The notes under the pieces: model-generated
What the model saw: the letters and a program-made list of their open reading frames with translations, nothing else
Databases searched by the model: none
What the model was told of the DNA's origin: nothing
Made by a program: the position numbers and the translations under genes
DNA from: Cycas panzhihuaensis
Taxonomy: Eukaryota; Cycadophyta
Direction: 5' to 3'
Assembly: GCA_023213395.1 (NCBI GenBank)
Contig: CM041465.1
Coordinates: forward strand, 161,951,741-162,015,740
DNA length: 64,000 nt
Shown: one piece after another, positions 24,710-36,475 of the stretch
Layout of the letters: each line of letters opens with the position of its first letter
Position numbering within the stretch: position 1 is the stretch's first letter

Positions 24710-25224
24710 ATATATATATATATATATATATAGATATATATATCACTTTTATCTTACTATTTATTATGTTAAAGATTTAGTGGAATATGTGTTTTTGTAT
24801 AAATTGCCTTTGTAATGTTTGAGAATTTATGGGGTAATGGAGTCATATTCATGTGTAAAGTTAAATGAGACATCTAACATTCATGTATGACATATATATG
24901 TGATAACTTTAGCACTCCCAATAATTACATAATTAACCATTGTATCAAATATTTTTTATTATAATATTGTTGTGATTAATACTTGAGAGATTCATCTTAA
25001 TATAGTGGTGTTTTATACATTAAATTTAGACTTGTTTAGTGTTTAATATTGGCCTTTTCTATTGAACTATCTATGGGCTCATGAGCGAGTGTTTGACTAT
25101 TTTGTTGAGCCTTTAAATTTTGTGTTCTAGAACAAACTATTTGTGGATAATTAAACACTATGTTTGAGGGAATATTCCATGTGTAAGATTGGTGTAGAAA
25201 CCCAGTGTTTACCCTTTTTTCCCA
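23786..25224 (+). other. Leader of copia-B
   Basis: About 1.44 kb of noncoding DNA before gag, including a TA microsatellite at 24661-24743. No protein similarity seen. Confidence 0.7.
24661..24743. repeat. (TA)n microsatellite in the copia-B leader
   Basis: About 80 bp of TA repeats with a few interruptions (CG, TC, GA). Confidence 0.95.
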
Positions 25225-28200
25225 TGGAAGCGTTGGTTCCCCATGTCATCTTTAATGGGAATAACTTAAGTGAATGGAAGGCAAATATGGAATTTGTTCT
25301 AATGGTGAACAAACTTTAAGGCACTATCAAATCTACATTATCAGTTATTCCTTTAGATGAGAAATAATATATTCATATAGAGGAGAAATAATTCATGGCT
25401 ATGGGATAACTTAAGTTATCTTTAGCTTTAGACCTAAGAAGACCTCATGAGATATGGATAAAGGTATGTGAGACATTTGAGAAAAAGGAAATAAATCATC
25501 ATGTTGACCTAATGATGGAGTTGTTGAATTCAACAATAGAGTATGAGAACAATATAAGTATATACCTAAATAAGATCATTGATTTAAGGAATAGGATGGA
25601 AGAATTGAATCCAAACTCAATAGATGATGCATTTCTCTTTGTGATTATTATGTCAAAATTTGTAGTTGCATTTAGAACCTTCCAGATTATCTATGTAAGA
25701 GATGAAGTTATGAGGGTGAATCATTTAAGTCCCTAAACAACCTAATCCTAAACAAAGACACCAAGCTAAAACATCATGAAATACTTGTTAGTTCAGAATT
25801 GAATCAATCCTTAGTTATAAAGACACAAAGAAAGGATATTATTCAAGAAGATAAGTTTACATAAAAAATAAGAGAGACATCTTGGGAGAAAAAGAAGTTT
25901 ACTAGTAAGTATAACTACTCCAAGAAAGAGGGTCAAAAAGAAAAGAATTATTGGTTCAAGAAGTAGGATAAGTACAAGGCTAGCCAAGATGACATGGGGA
26001 AGATTGTAGCAACATATTGTATTAGGGTATCAATATTATTAATTAAGTCAAATTAGAGAGACTATTAAATCCTTGACTCTGGAGTGTAGGTATACATTAC
26101 CTATAAGAGGTAGAACTTTGATGGCTTGATGCTAGTTCAAGTGATGCTAATATTATTCTTGGAGATGCCCACATATTACCCATGGAAGGTGTTAGCTTTA
26201 TTTTGCTTAGAGGTAGAAAATTTAATGGGGTTTACTATGTGCCTAACATGAAGATTGACCTTCTTTCTACCTAAGAAATCTGCAAATAAGGTATAAAATT
26301 TGAGATTTATAATAATAAATGCATAGTTAAGGATCCTAAAAATAACTTCTCTATCTTTGCTACTAGGAAAGTTTAAGATAACTTTTGGGTATTTGAGAAA
26401 TTTAGAGCCTAAAAGGAATCTTATGTTTTTATTACTAATTTTGATTATTTGAGTAAGTTATGGCATGAGCATCTTAGACATCTTAACTATGAGAGCATTA
26501 ACCTTTTGAATAGGTTAAATATGGTGGAAGGTTTACCACAAGTTCAATATTCATAAGGCATTTATAAAGGATATATATATATGGGAAACATCATCAATAT
26601 CCTTTTATTAGGGATTGTCTAGAGAGCTAAGGAGAAGTTGGAACTTATGCATACTAATTTGATAGAAGCATTTTCAAATCCTTCTATATCAGGTGCTTGT
26701 TTTACTCTTGTGTTCGTATATGATTATACTAGGAAAGTTTGGGTCTTTTTCTTAAAAAATAAATCTAAAGTATTTGACTGCTTTCGAAAATAAAAAGATT
26801 GAGTCAAGAATGAGAGTGATAAGAAAGTAAAAAATTTGATAAGTAACAATGAAAAGGAGTATGATAATTACCTTTAATCAATTATACCTTGATCATGGTG
26901 TAAAACAAGAATTAACCATATTATATAACCCACAACAAAATGGTGTTATAGAGAGAGAATCAAACGAGGAAGGAGATGGTAAGATACATTGTGTATGCAA
27001 AGAATCTACCATCGATGTTTTGGGTAGAAGTTATTGCAAAAGTTGTTTATATTCTTAATAGGGTATTAACAAAGGTTGTTTGTGGCATTACACCTGAAGA
27101 GAGTTAGATTAGTTATAAACCTTCCATTAATTATGTCAAAGTATTTAGGTGCATTGCATATGAATATATCCCAGACATACATCAAAAGAAGTTGGATTGT
27201 AAGAGTCTAAAGTGCATCTTTATGGGGTGCTCAAAAGAGAATAAAGCTTATAAACTTTAGGATCCATAGGGGAGGAAGCTTTTGATCAATCAAGATATTA
27301 AGTTTGATAAGTCAATAATGTATCATACTGAGAAGACATCTAAAGATATCTTTTATCCTCCACTTCTTATATTTCTAAGTCATGTTTTAATAAGTATAGA
27401 GGACATTGAGATAAGCACTATGACATAAAGGGAAGTTGGAATCAGTGGTAGTAATAATGAGGAGTTATCATAAGAAGAGATATGTATAATACCATGAGTT
27501 TTATTATGGGCTAAGAGGATGATTGAGAAGTCCAGTGTAATAATATAAGATCTTACAAATGAATGATGAACAAGAAGCTAGAATGATATTCAGACTTTGG
27601 TGGTAAACACCAATGACTCTAGTGATCCTATTTCATATGAATAAGTAAAGGGAGATGTGTGATGGAGAGATGAAATAAAGGAGTATAGTTTTATCATAAA
27701 GAATGACACATGGGATTTGGTTCCTTTACCTCCATCCAATAACATGATCAATCACAAGTGAGTCTATAAGATAAAGTTTCACTCTAATAGAGAGGTAAAC
27801 AAGTATAAGGCTAGACTTGTTATTTAAGGATTCAAATATAAATAAGGAATCAACTATGAAGAGACATTTACACTTGTCTTCAAGATGACATTAGTTTGAT
27901 TGATCCTTACTATATCAAATATACATGGTTGGGAGTTACACCAAATGGATGTGAAGTTAGCTTCCCTTAATGGAGACTTGAAAGAGGAGATCTATATGGC
28001 TCAATCTTTTAGTTTTGTAAAGGAAGGATCGGAGCATTTAATATGTTACTTGAAGAAATCTCTTTATGACCTAAAACAAGCACCATGTACTTGGTATACT
28101 TAGATGCTAGATTAAAGGAGGATGGTTTTGTGATAATAAAATCAGAGATAAGCCTATATATTCAAAGGAATGGACCTATAATAGTTGTTATTATGTTGTA

Positions 28201-29120
28201 TATAGATGACCATGTTGTTACAGGCAACTATAATAAGACTAATATAGCTACAAAGTCCTATTTGGGACACACTTTCAATATGACAGATCTTAAGCCACTT
28301 CATTATTTTTAGGCATTAAGCTCATGTATATAAATGATCAAATTATGATGCTACAGTCAAGGTATATAGAGAACTTGCTTGAGAGATTTAGGATGAAGGA
28401 TTGCAAACTAGCAAAGACACTATACATAAAAGGCACAAAGCTCCTAAAATATATAAATAAGTTTTTTGTAAATGGGATACTATATCAGTAATTAGTAGGG
28501 AGTTTAATTTACTTAACTCATACTAAATGCATGTAGAATCCATAAGAACAACATTGGGTATCCATGAAGAGAATTCTAAAGTATGTTAAGGGAATACTTA
28601 TTCATGGTCTTGAATACCTTTGAGATGAAGAGATAAAATTACATAGGTACACTAATGTAGATTGAGGTGGAGACATTAAAGATATGAAATCAACTAATGC
28701 ATATATTTTTGGTATTGGCAATTGGTTTATATCAAACCATTATTACATTATCTTCTATAGAACCAAAATACTAAGGACTTGATATTGGTGTAAGGGAAAT
28801 AATATGCTTGCAAGGATTTTTGGAGAATCTTATAATATCTTCTAACACACTTATTGTACTTATTGATAACCAGAGCACTATTTAACTTTCAAAAAATCTA
28901 GAATTTCATACACATATGAAGTATATAGAGATCCAGTACCATTACATTAGTGATTAGATCAGGTTAGGAAAGTTATAAGTAGAATTGTATCTAAGTGAAG
29001 AACAACTTGCAGATAATATTCACCAAATCTCTTACTAAAGATCACTTCATAAAGATTCGTGCTAATTTGGGACTTAGCAAAGTTTCTCTTGAGGCAGAGA
29101 TGTATCAACAAGGATAAAGG
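25225..29120 (+). pseudogene. Copia-B gag-pol remnant
   Basis: Same polyprotein as copia-A. Gag starts MEALVPHVIFNGNNLSEWKA and carries the LMMELLNS and KIIDLRNRMEEL segments. The zinc knuckle near 25910 has lost all four ligands (Tyr, Ser, Gln and Tyr instead of C, C, H, C). The protease LDSG is near 26075, integrase spans about 26450-27300, and RT about 27650-28450 with QMDVKLASLNGDLKEEIYM and YIDDHV (active site YVDD changed to YIDD). RNase H runs about 28500-29100. Readable pieces lie in different frames, so several indels are present besides many stops. No product is expected. Confidence 0.93.
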
Positions 29121-29161
29121 ATAATGTAACCCTTTTGAAGACCTCTGAACCCCATATTTAC

Positions 29162-29173
29162 ATTAAGAGGAGA
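29162..29173 (+). other. Polypurine tract of copia-B
   Basis: TTAAGAGGAGA directly before the 3' LTR, preceded by the same TTTACA motif as in copia-A. Confidence 0.8.
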
Positions 29174-29470
29174 TACTTGTATGGTAGTTTACCCAACTAA
29201 TGTCAAATGTGTGGTGCAAATAATATGGAGAATAATATGGATATTGAGGCCAATATAGGCTAATGTATTATTAATGGATGTATACTTTGAGGATCTATAT
29301 AAAGAGATCTAGAGTCCATTATATGTATCATTAGTCTACATCAATATAATCTATTAATATTCTAGTACTAGGTTTTAGTCGCAAGGTTTTTCATATAAAT
29401 TTGTCATATTGTTAGCTTTCTATATTACAGGCTTATTGTGTACATAAACAATCTATTTTTATCTGTACTA
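29174..29470 (+). repeat. 3' LTR of copia-B
   Basis: About 297 bp. The start has decayed from TGTTAG to TACTTG, and the end is shortened by a small deletion, so the right edge is approximate. Confidence 0.85.
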
Positions 29471-31312
29471 GTCAAACTACTTAAAGTGTTAGGTTTAAAA
29501 GAATGAATATGAAGATAATAAATTAACCCCCAAAAAGGTATGAGACCCACTCAAGTTGGAAAGCACAAGAATTACACTAAGTTGATGCTTAAGCTTGTAA
29601 GTCAAATGAATTTCTTTATCCCCATTAAGTACTTTATCCTCATATATTAGATTGAGAAAGATGCAAAGGTGGCATTGGGGGCTTAACCACTAGTTGCCAT
29701 CAATTGATTCATGAAACCCCTCAACCATATTCTTAGCACATACTAGCCACATTACTTAAGGTTACAAGCTTATGTAAATTTTCACATGCCACTAAAATTT
29801 AGCTTTTAGCACTTTTTCTATGATATTTAGAGCTCATTTATTTATTTTTTTTCTTAAAACCTCATCATAGAGATATGAGAATAAACTTATGGCCTCAATG
29901 TTCCACATGATTTTAAGTGCTTATCTATATGAACATTTTTAGGCTTTATGTTTAAGTAATATAAGCATGATTTATAAGGAAAAAGAAATGTCTTGCACTA
30001 TAGTCATGATAAGTAAGAAAAATTATACCTTAAAGTGTAGAATAAGGCTTATAAAAGTTCTTATCTAATTGTGTGTAAAAATGTAAACATTAATTACCAT
30101 GAAGATTTGTTAATTGATATATTTAATTCAAATTGTTATAAATGCTATTAATGATTACCTATGAATAGATGTTTACAAAAAGAGGTATTTCTATAGAAGG
30201 TTGTTATTAATTGGAAAATAGACTCCTATATGTATTAAATGTTTAGATATATTACCACTAAGTTCTAAATATTTTCTGGCAAGGTGTGTATCAAACAGAA
30301 TAATCAGTTTATTATGATTTTATATGTTTGGTCTTGGTTTTAATGGTTGGGGCATTTATTCCTTAAACATGCAAGCTTCCTTCCTCCATCTCAACTAATT
30401 ATCATATTTTTGAATATAATATTCAAAAGTATAGCTATAGAATCCTTGTGTGATCTAGATGATCACTTGAACAATCTAATCTTAAAATAACAAAAAGTAA
30501 TTTTGAATAACTAAGTCACAATAAAGGAAAGTTATAACTATGGTCCATTAATAGTGTTATAAGAAAGATAGTTATATTATATTTTTTTAATTGACTAATA
30601 ATATATTTAATAGGGTAATCTATAGAATACTCACATTCTTCTAAATAAGCAAACTTTATATTTAAAAAGGGTATGAACTATTACAAAAATTAAAGTACTT
30701 CTATCCTAAACACACTTCCAATATGAATGAAAAAAGATGAAGAGAAATTTGATATGGAAATATATGTAAGCACATACAACTTTGCGAGCATTTTTATTAA
30801 GATTAAAATGGGAAAAGCTTCTTATTATAAAATTGTAAAACTTATAGAAATTATTTCTTTATAGACTAAGCTATGAAAACACTTACTAATTAAAAACAAT
30901 AGCATTCAACTTAACATTAGAATTTTCAAAAAATTGGCCTAAGGGCACTTGTGAAGAAATGGTATTCTTCTTTGAATCAATATTAATAAAGGTAATCACT
31001 ATATGTTTTAAATATATTACACAAAGTGAACATATTTGAAGTGACTCCCACATGACGTATTATAGAAACATATAACTTATGTGGATAAATTGATAAGAAT
31101 CTATAATTTTATTATGTTTTATTATGTATTTTTAAAATATAAAAATAATGTCAATTAGGTTTGAAATGTGTTAATAATTCATAATGCTTTATCCAATCCA
31201 TGCATGGTATGTGATATAAAGCTCACCATCAAGTATTATATATAGACATAATGGGTGAGCTTAGAGGGGGACTATGAAGAGTTAACCTCTTAAGGTGATT
31301 AAGGGCCCTAGA
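29471..31312. other. Unassigned AT-rich DNA
   Basis: About 1.8 kb between copia-B and gypsy-G with no recognisable ORF. A short hairpin (AAGCTCACC... GGTGAGCTT) lies at 31219-31262. Confidence 0.4.
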
Positions 31313-32238
31313 TATAAGGACCCAAACCTAAGGTGATCATCATCTGGTACATGCTTCTACTTTCTTATGGTAAATTATTAGTAATTTATGCTTATCCTTT
31401 CCTTTTCATCCCTCTTATCTACTCCATCTTCTTTATTTTTCTTTATAGTTTATATTAATGTAGTTCCTTACATTTTATTTTGTTACTTTTTATTCTATGT
31501 AAGGTGGGAGTCATTCTATGATCCACCAAGTGTGCGGGTATACTACTTTGTTTACTTGTTCATCCTTATGAGGTGGAATTTTGTTCCATACTCCAACATA
31601 TGTTAAGATACACTATCTTCTATTTTTTAAGTGGGTAGTTTATTCATGTTGGTCATGTTATAGGGTGTATTTCATGCTAACACTTTGCTTTGATGTGATA
31701 TTTGTTTCATTGTGATTTGCATTAATATAAAAGACAAATAAATTGCTTCCAAAGGCTACTTTATATAGAGGAGTGAATAACATAAAGGAAGGAAGGAATA
31801 ATAGAGGGGTAAGACTAGTTGTAAGTGTAGTAAACAAGTGCTCAGATCTATAAACATACTTAAGATATTAAATTTAGTTCATAGATACCATTTGAAGAGA
31901 AGGATTCCACTAAGTGAAAGAATAGGCTTCAGACTTTTAAATGAGTCATAGAAGTCCCAAAAAGGACACCAGATGAGAAAGTTATCGCAACTCAAATTTA
32001 TAGGGCTTAAAACCTTATTAGTTATAAATTTGGAAGAAAAAAAAAAATCATTAAGATGATAACTTGGAAGGGATAAAATGTTATCTCAAGTTAGATTTTA
32101 GCCCTAGATAATTATTCCATGATGAAGAGCATGTTGAGAGCTTTCTAATGAGTGGTAAAACTCTAAAATTAAACATCATATAAGATAGTTATAATTGTTT
32201 GAAATTAATTCTTAATTTTAAGATTTTTAAGTTGAGAC

Positions 32239-32330
32239 CTTCATATCAAGATTTTCACATTAAAATCTTCATGTCAAGACTTTTCATGTCAAATTTTCTT
32301 AGTTAAATTTTTTCATGTTAAATTCTCTTT
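32239..32330 (+). repeat. Short tandem repeat, about 14-15 bp period
   Basis: About six degenerate copies of a TTTTCATGTTAAAT-like unit, within the part of the 5' LTR that is missing from the 3' LTR. Confidence 0.6.
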
Positions 32331-33327
32331 ATATCCGTGTCAACCTCATTATAAGGAGTGAAACTCTTAAGAGGAAATAACACTTCACTAAAATTGCTAT
32401 AACTCTCTCAACACTTTGTTGTTTTTTATACTTTAGTTACCAATTTAAAGCTCTTTAAAAGGGATATCCATCCATATAAAAAGATTTTGTTCCTAAAAAG
32501 TATTTAAGATGATATTTTTAGATTTTATATTTAAACATACTAAAATGAATAGAAATAGTTCTTAAACAACCTTCCACTATTTTAATAATATCTCACTCAT
32601 CTAAAGTTAAAATTGAACCATTCAAGTTGCATTGGAATTCTTGTTTAAAAGCACTCGTTTCTATATAATTGAATGTAATTATGCATACCTATAAAGTATT
32701 CCTATTACCCCAAAATATGAAAAATGTAGAGTAGGAGGGTAAAGAGCAGTTGATAAATTCTTATTGTTTCATTCATAACTGTCTTATTAGTTGATGAAAT
32801 TTTTCCAAATTAGTCTTGTTGAAATCATAATAAAAACATCTTGACACTTGAATAATTGGGGGGGTTAAATGGATCTCTATATTATAGTTAAGACTGGAAC
32901 CCATTTTTGGCAACCACTATGTATAATATTCCAGCCATTGATTCCAATAACTTCCACCTAGTATTAATGAAAGTTAGACAAAGAACTAAATGCATGAAAA
33001 AGAAGAACCCAAGGGGGAGTGAGGGGGCACATGCGTAGGGATAGAGGAAAAAACATCAAGTAAATAGAGAAGTACTACAAAGTTTTAGCTGAGTAAAATT
33101 GAGAGAACTTGAGAGGGCATTTGTATAAGTAGATTGATAGATAATAGACTAGTTTTTATGGCAAAAGTTTGGTTTAACTTATGTACTAGTTTATACATTA
33201 TTAGTAATATATCTCAACCTTATAAAAAGGCATGCTTGGTATATTTTAAATCTTGGTGGGTAAGTTGTAATACTAATCTTCTTGGATAGTTATTATTTGG
33301 TGCAATATTTTCCTATGTAGTAGGATA

Positions 33328-33585
33328 TTGAGTTAATTGCTCCCATACACTTTATTATTGGATAGTATTTAACAAGGTAATTGAATGGTTGCTCCTACTT
33401 GTTAGTATATTGAGATAAAGATAGTTGAGTAGTTTCTCCTCCTTGATCATTGGTTTAGTAGGGATTTTGAGTTGGTTTCTCCCCTTGATCTCTTTATATA
33501 CATGTCATTGAGTTAGTTGCTCTACCTATAAGTTATTTAAAAATAAAGGTCTTGATTGGTTGCTCCCCTTGAACTCAATTATGCT
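33328..33585 (+). repeat. GTTGCTCC minisatellite in the gypsy-G LTR
   Basis: Six copies of a TTGAGTTGGTTGCTCC-like motif at spacings of about 37-50 bp. The 3' LTR (about 63600-63790) has fewer copies, so the array changed in number after insertion or during copying. Confidence 0.7.
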
Positions 33586-34359
33586 CTACAAATTTATGAT
33601 AGGTGCATGGCATAATAAGGAAATCCTTTGAGATTAGAGTTGTAGGGATCCCTAAATAACTTATCATTACTAATTTAGTTAAGATAACAAGCATGGATTA
33701 AGAAGAAATAATTATTATTATATGGGACTAATGATGATGTAAGCAAAGGAATACTTACTTATAGTAGTGGCAACTTTGAGGCAATTTCTTATACTATAGA
33801 GTTTAATATAAAAAGGCCTTGAGGTATCTATTGACAAGGTAACTTGGGAAGGGTTGTATAAAGAGTGGAAATCTAGTATTCCTACACTTATATCATCTGC
33901 TCCAACTCAAGGGCACTTTCTTATGTAAGATTATGGATGGTTGGGAGGTGAGTCCTTTAATTATAATCTAGTTAATTATCTTCAACTCTTATTATATCTC
34001 AAATACTTTATTCTGTGATGTAAGATGTTTTATGTACTATTACTCTCTTATCTGGATATCTAACTTAGCTTATGGAAAATTACTACATGAATACCTAGTT
34101 ATAGTTACTTATAATTCTTACATGATCCTTGGTTATAGCAAAAGAGATCTTACATATGAATGTTAAGCACCTATTAAACTTAGGTTTACATGCATCATTA
34201 GGTTTTTATTCTACTATGTATTACTCTTATCGAAGCCTTAGTAAGTTCAAGATTAGTATATAGTTAGTTTCTAGAATTATTAAAAATTCTCAGTGCATTG
34301 CCATTGTGCTTTAATCATACCACATGTAAGCTTATTAAGGTAGGTTGGGCCATGACAAT

Positions 34360-34376
34360 TAGTATTAGAGCCTAGG
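34360..34376 (+). other. Primer binding site of gypsy-G
   Basis: TAGTATTAGAGCCTAGG, 2 bp after the LTR. It differs from TGGTATCAGAGCC by one G-to-A and one C-to-T. Confidence 0.8.
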
Positions 34377-34534
34377 TTCAGAAGGCTTCCAAATGCCACC
34401 CTTGTCACAACAGACATAAAGTTAATTAAGTGTTGATAAGATATAACATTACCTACTTATTATCAATTTTTTTAAAACATAATTTAGTAGAATATTAAAT
34501 TAGGACATAAATACAACAAAAATAGATAATAGAC

Positions 34535-34835
34535 ATGTTTGGAAGTGACTCTAGACTAGCCTAAGAAGATTATGATGAAGTGAATACTAATGAAATAAAG
34601 ATGGAGGTAGTTCTACAACTAAGAGATGGACCATAAATAGGTATTTTAAGGGCCATGTTAGAGACTCTGTTAGACTTACAAGAACAAATGAGGATTAATA
34701 AAGAAGACAATGAGAGGATCCTAAAGAACCATGAGACTATATTTAATAACATCTAAAGGATGATAGACCAAAAAGGTCTAAAAGAGTTAGGAATATAAGG
34801 AGTAGTGGATAGAGAAGTAGGTCCCAAGAACCCTT
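34535..34835 (+). pseudogene. Gypsy-G gag, N-terminal part
   Basis: Starts at ATG 34535 and stays in one frame up to the copia-C insertion. It reads MFGSDSRLA, EDYDEVNTNEIKMEVVLQLR, AMLETLLDLQEQMRINKED, the start of a plant gypsy gag with a helical region. All four internal stops are TAA, at positions where Gln would fit. The capsid core continues after copia-C at 37748. Confidence 0.75.
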
Positions 34836-35046
34836 TATTAAAATATTAATGTACATTTGATTTATCCCACATGCAAGTGGGATTACTCTTTTATCATGAC
34901 TTATATTATAAATACACAATTTTGTGTATCATATTATAATGATGTTTTGTTAATACAATTTAAGGTACTTTAAGGGTACTGTTTGATCCTATGGAGGTGT
35001 TCTATTTTATTTGTCAATATCTTATTACAGGTTCTATTTTCCAACA
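34836..35046 (+). repeat. 5' LTR of copia-C
   Basis: 211 bp. The terminal TGTTAG has decayed to TATTAA; it ends TTTTCCAACA. A TATAAATA box at 34908-34915 is conserved in the 3' copy. Confidence 0.92.
34908..34915 (+). promoter_or_regulatory. TATA box in the copia-C LTR
   Basis: TATAAATA within a block that is identical in both LTRs (also near 37592-37599). It is a likely U3 promoter element. Confidence 0.5.
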
Positions 35047-35061
35047 TGGTATTAGAGCGCC
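35047..35061 (+). other. Primer binding site of copia-C
   Basis: TGGTATTAGAGCGCC directly after the LTR; one C-to-T from the initiator-Met type TGGTATCAGAGC. Confidence 0.85.
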
Positions 35062-35149
35062 CAGGTTGAGAGAGGTATTTTTGTTTGGTATTAGAGCAAT
35101 GATTTGGGAGGTGCCATAACGTTGAAATTTCTAAAAAGTAATAGCAAAA

Positions 35150-35640
35150 TTGAGACGAAATAACTCGTTCTATAAAATTTGAGTGGTCATGCTATAGCTT
35201 TTGGGGTGAAAATATAAAAATTACAGCAAAATTAATTTTGGCCTGCTATTTTTCTGTCACTGTATTTTTGGGACAGATTTGCAACCTCAACTTCAAAGAG
35301 CTATAACTTTAGCTACATATATCCAAATGACCTTAATTTTTTTTTTATTCCATGCATTTTTTAATTTTATTTCTAATGGAAGTGGTTTGAGGTTTATCAG
35401 AGTTTAAAATAAAAAGTTATTAGTAGTTTATCAGAAAGTACTATTACAGCCCCTAGAAACCATAATTGTGAAATTCTTAAAAGGAGCACAACTTTTGATC
35501 TAGATATCAGAATTCAATTTGTCTAAACTATTGGAATCATATTTTAGAGGCCATCATTTTCATCCATATTTTATATATTTTTGAGCTATATTTTTTTTCA
35601 GAAATAAGTTTTTAGGAATTTAAGGGTTTCATATTGATAT
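35150..35640 (+). other. Shared leader module, copy 3 (copia-C)
   Basis: Noncoding. Closely related to the element T copy (for example TTTTTGGGACAGAT, AACCTCAACTT, GAGCTATAACTTTAGCTACA, TATCCAAATGACCTTAA) and more distantly to the element F copy. Confidence 0.78.
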
Positions 35641-36475
35641 GGTGACATCAATGATGCAATGGTAATGAAGTGATTGTTTGAGGCTCTCTTACGTATTTTG
35701 TGCATGGGAGAGTATTGTTGCAATATGATATGACATTAAGTCATGTTGATGTGAATATATTTAGCACTCTATTAGTGATTTGAGATGCATGATGGTGATT
35801 GTTTAATGATAGTTTGAGTGCTTTCTTACATGTGTTTATATGAGAGAGCTATTGCGACGATGGCATAGTATGGTAATGAAGCGATAGTACATGTGTTTGT
35901 ATGAATGAGTTGGATGGAATATGACAATTAAGTGCTCTATGGAATGTGATTTACGTGAATGGACTTGATGGGCATAACAAAGCTAATTTGAGGGCAAGAA
36001 AGATAATGACTTGAGTCAATGAGAAGCTTGTTACATGTGTGGTTATATGACAAGATTGGGCAATTATTAGGTGTATTAAGGATGAGATCAAGCATGTTTG
36101 ATGATGTGTTCTAATTGATTGAATGGGCAAAGAAGGATGAGTTTCTTTTGTTGAAGATATGTGAGTTGCAGGGAAGCAAAATTATTGAGTGATGTAATGG
36201 CATGAGTTGTGTTTTGGGCAATCAAGTGAAGTATGTATCCTGGTAGCGACATATGGCATGTATGATCATTATGAGATTTATGAGGCATTGATTTAGTGAA
36301 GTGAGTGTTTGGATTTTATGTGACTATTTGGTATATATGAGATGCGTAAGGCAATGATGTAATGATGAAGTCAGTAATATAAGAGACATGAGACATGAGA
36401 AATTTTGTTGAGATTGATGGGTGAATTTATTGATTGAAAAAGGGACGTAGTATTAAAAAAATGACATTTATAATT
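35641..36475 (+). other. C-poor, G-rich leader of copia-C
   Basis: About 830 bp with very few C residues on the plus strand (3 in one 60-base line, against many G) and TG/GA-rich recurring phrases such as ATGAGAGAGCT and GTGATGTAATGG. No ORF is evident on the plus strand. Confidence 0.6.

Larger units (their letters stand above)
23464..29470 (+). mobile_element. Copia-B, Ty1/copia retrotransposon, heavily decayed
   Basis: LTRs 23464-23774 and 29174-29470 flank gag-pol closely related to copia-A. Flanks ATCAA (23459-23463) and GTCAA (29471-29475) form a target-site duplication with one A/G change. It is more damaged than copia-A, with frameshifts as well as stops. Its LTR belongs to the same family as that of copia-D (shared ACCAAAAGGTTT and TAATCTATTT segments). 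Confidence 0.93.
31313..34357 (+). repeat. 5' LTR of gypsy-G
   Basis: About 3.05 kb, starting TATAAGGACCCAAACC (3' copy TGTAAAGACCCAACC) and ending CATGACA before the primer site. It aligns with 62283-64000 except that about 700 bp (roughly 32035-32750) is replaced in the 3' copy by a TA microsatellite. It holds two short tandem repeats (32239-32330 and 33328-33585). Confidence 0.9.

Noticed and set aside
31219-31262. Short hairpin AAGCTCACC / GGTGAGCTT just before gypsy-G
   Set aside because: Too short to distinguish from chance in 64 kb, and not associated with a gene.
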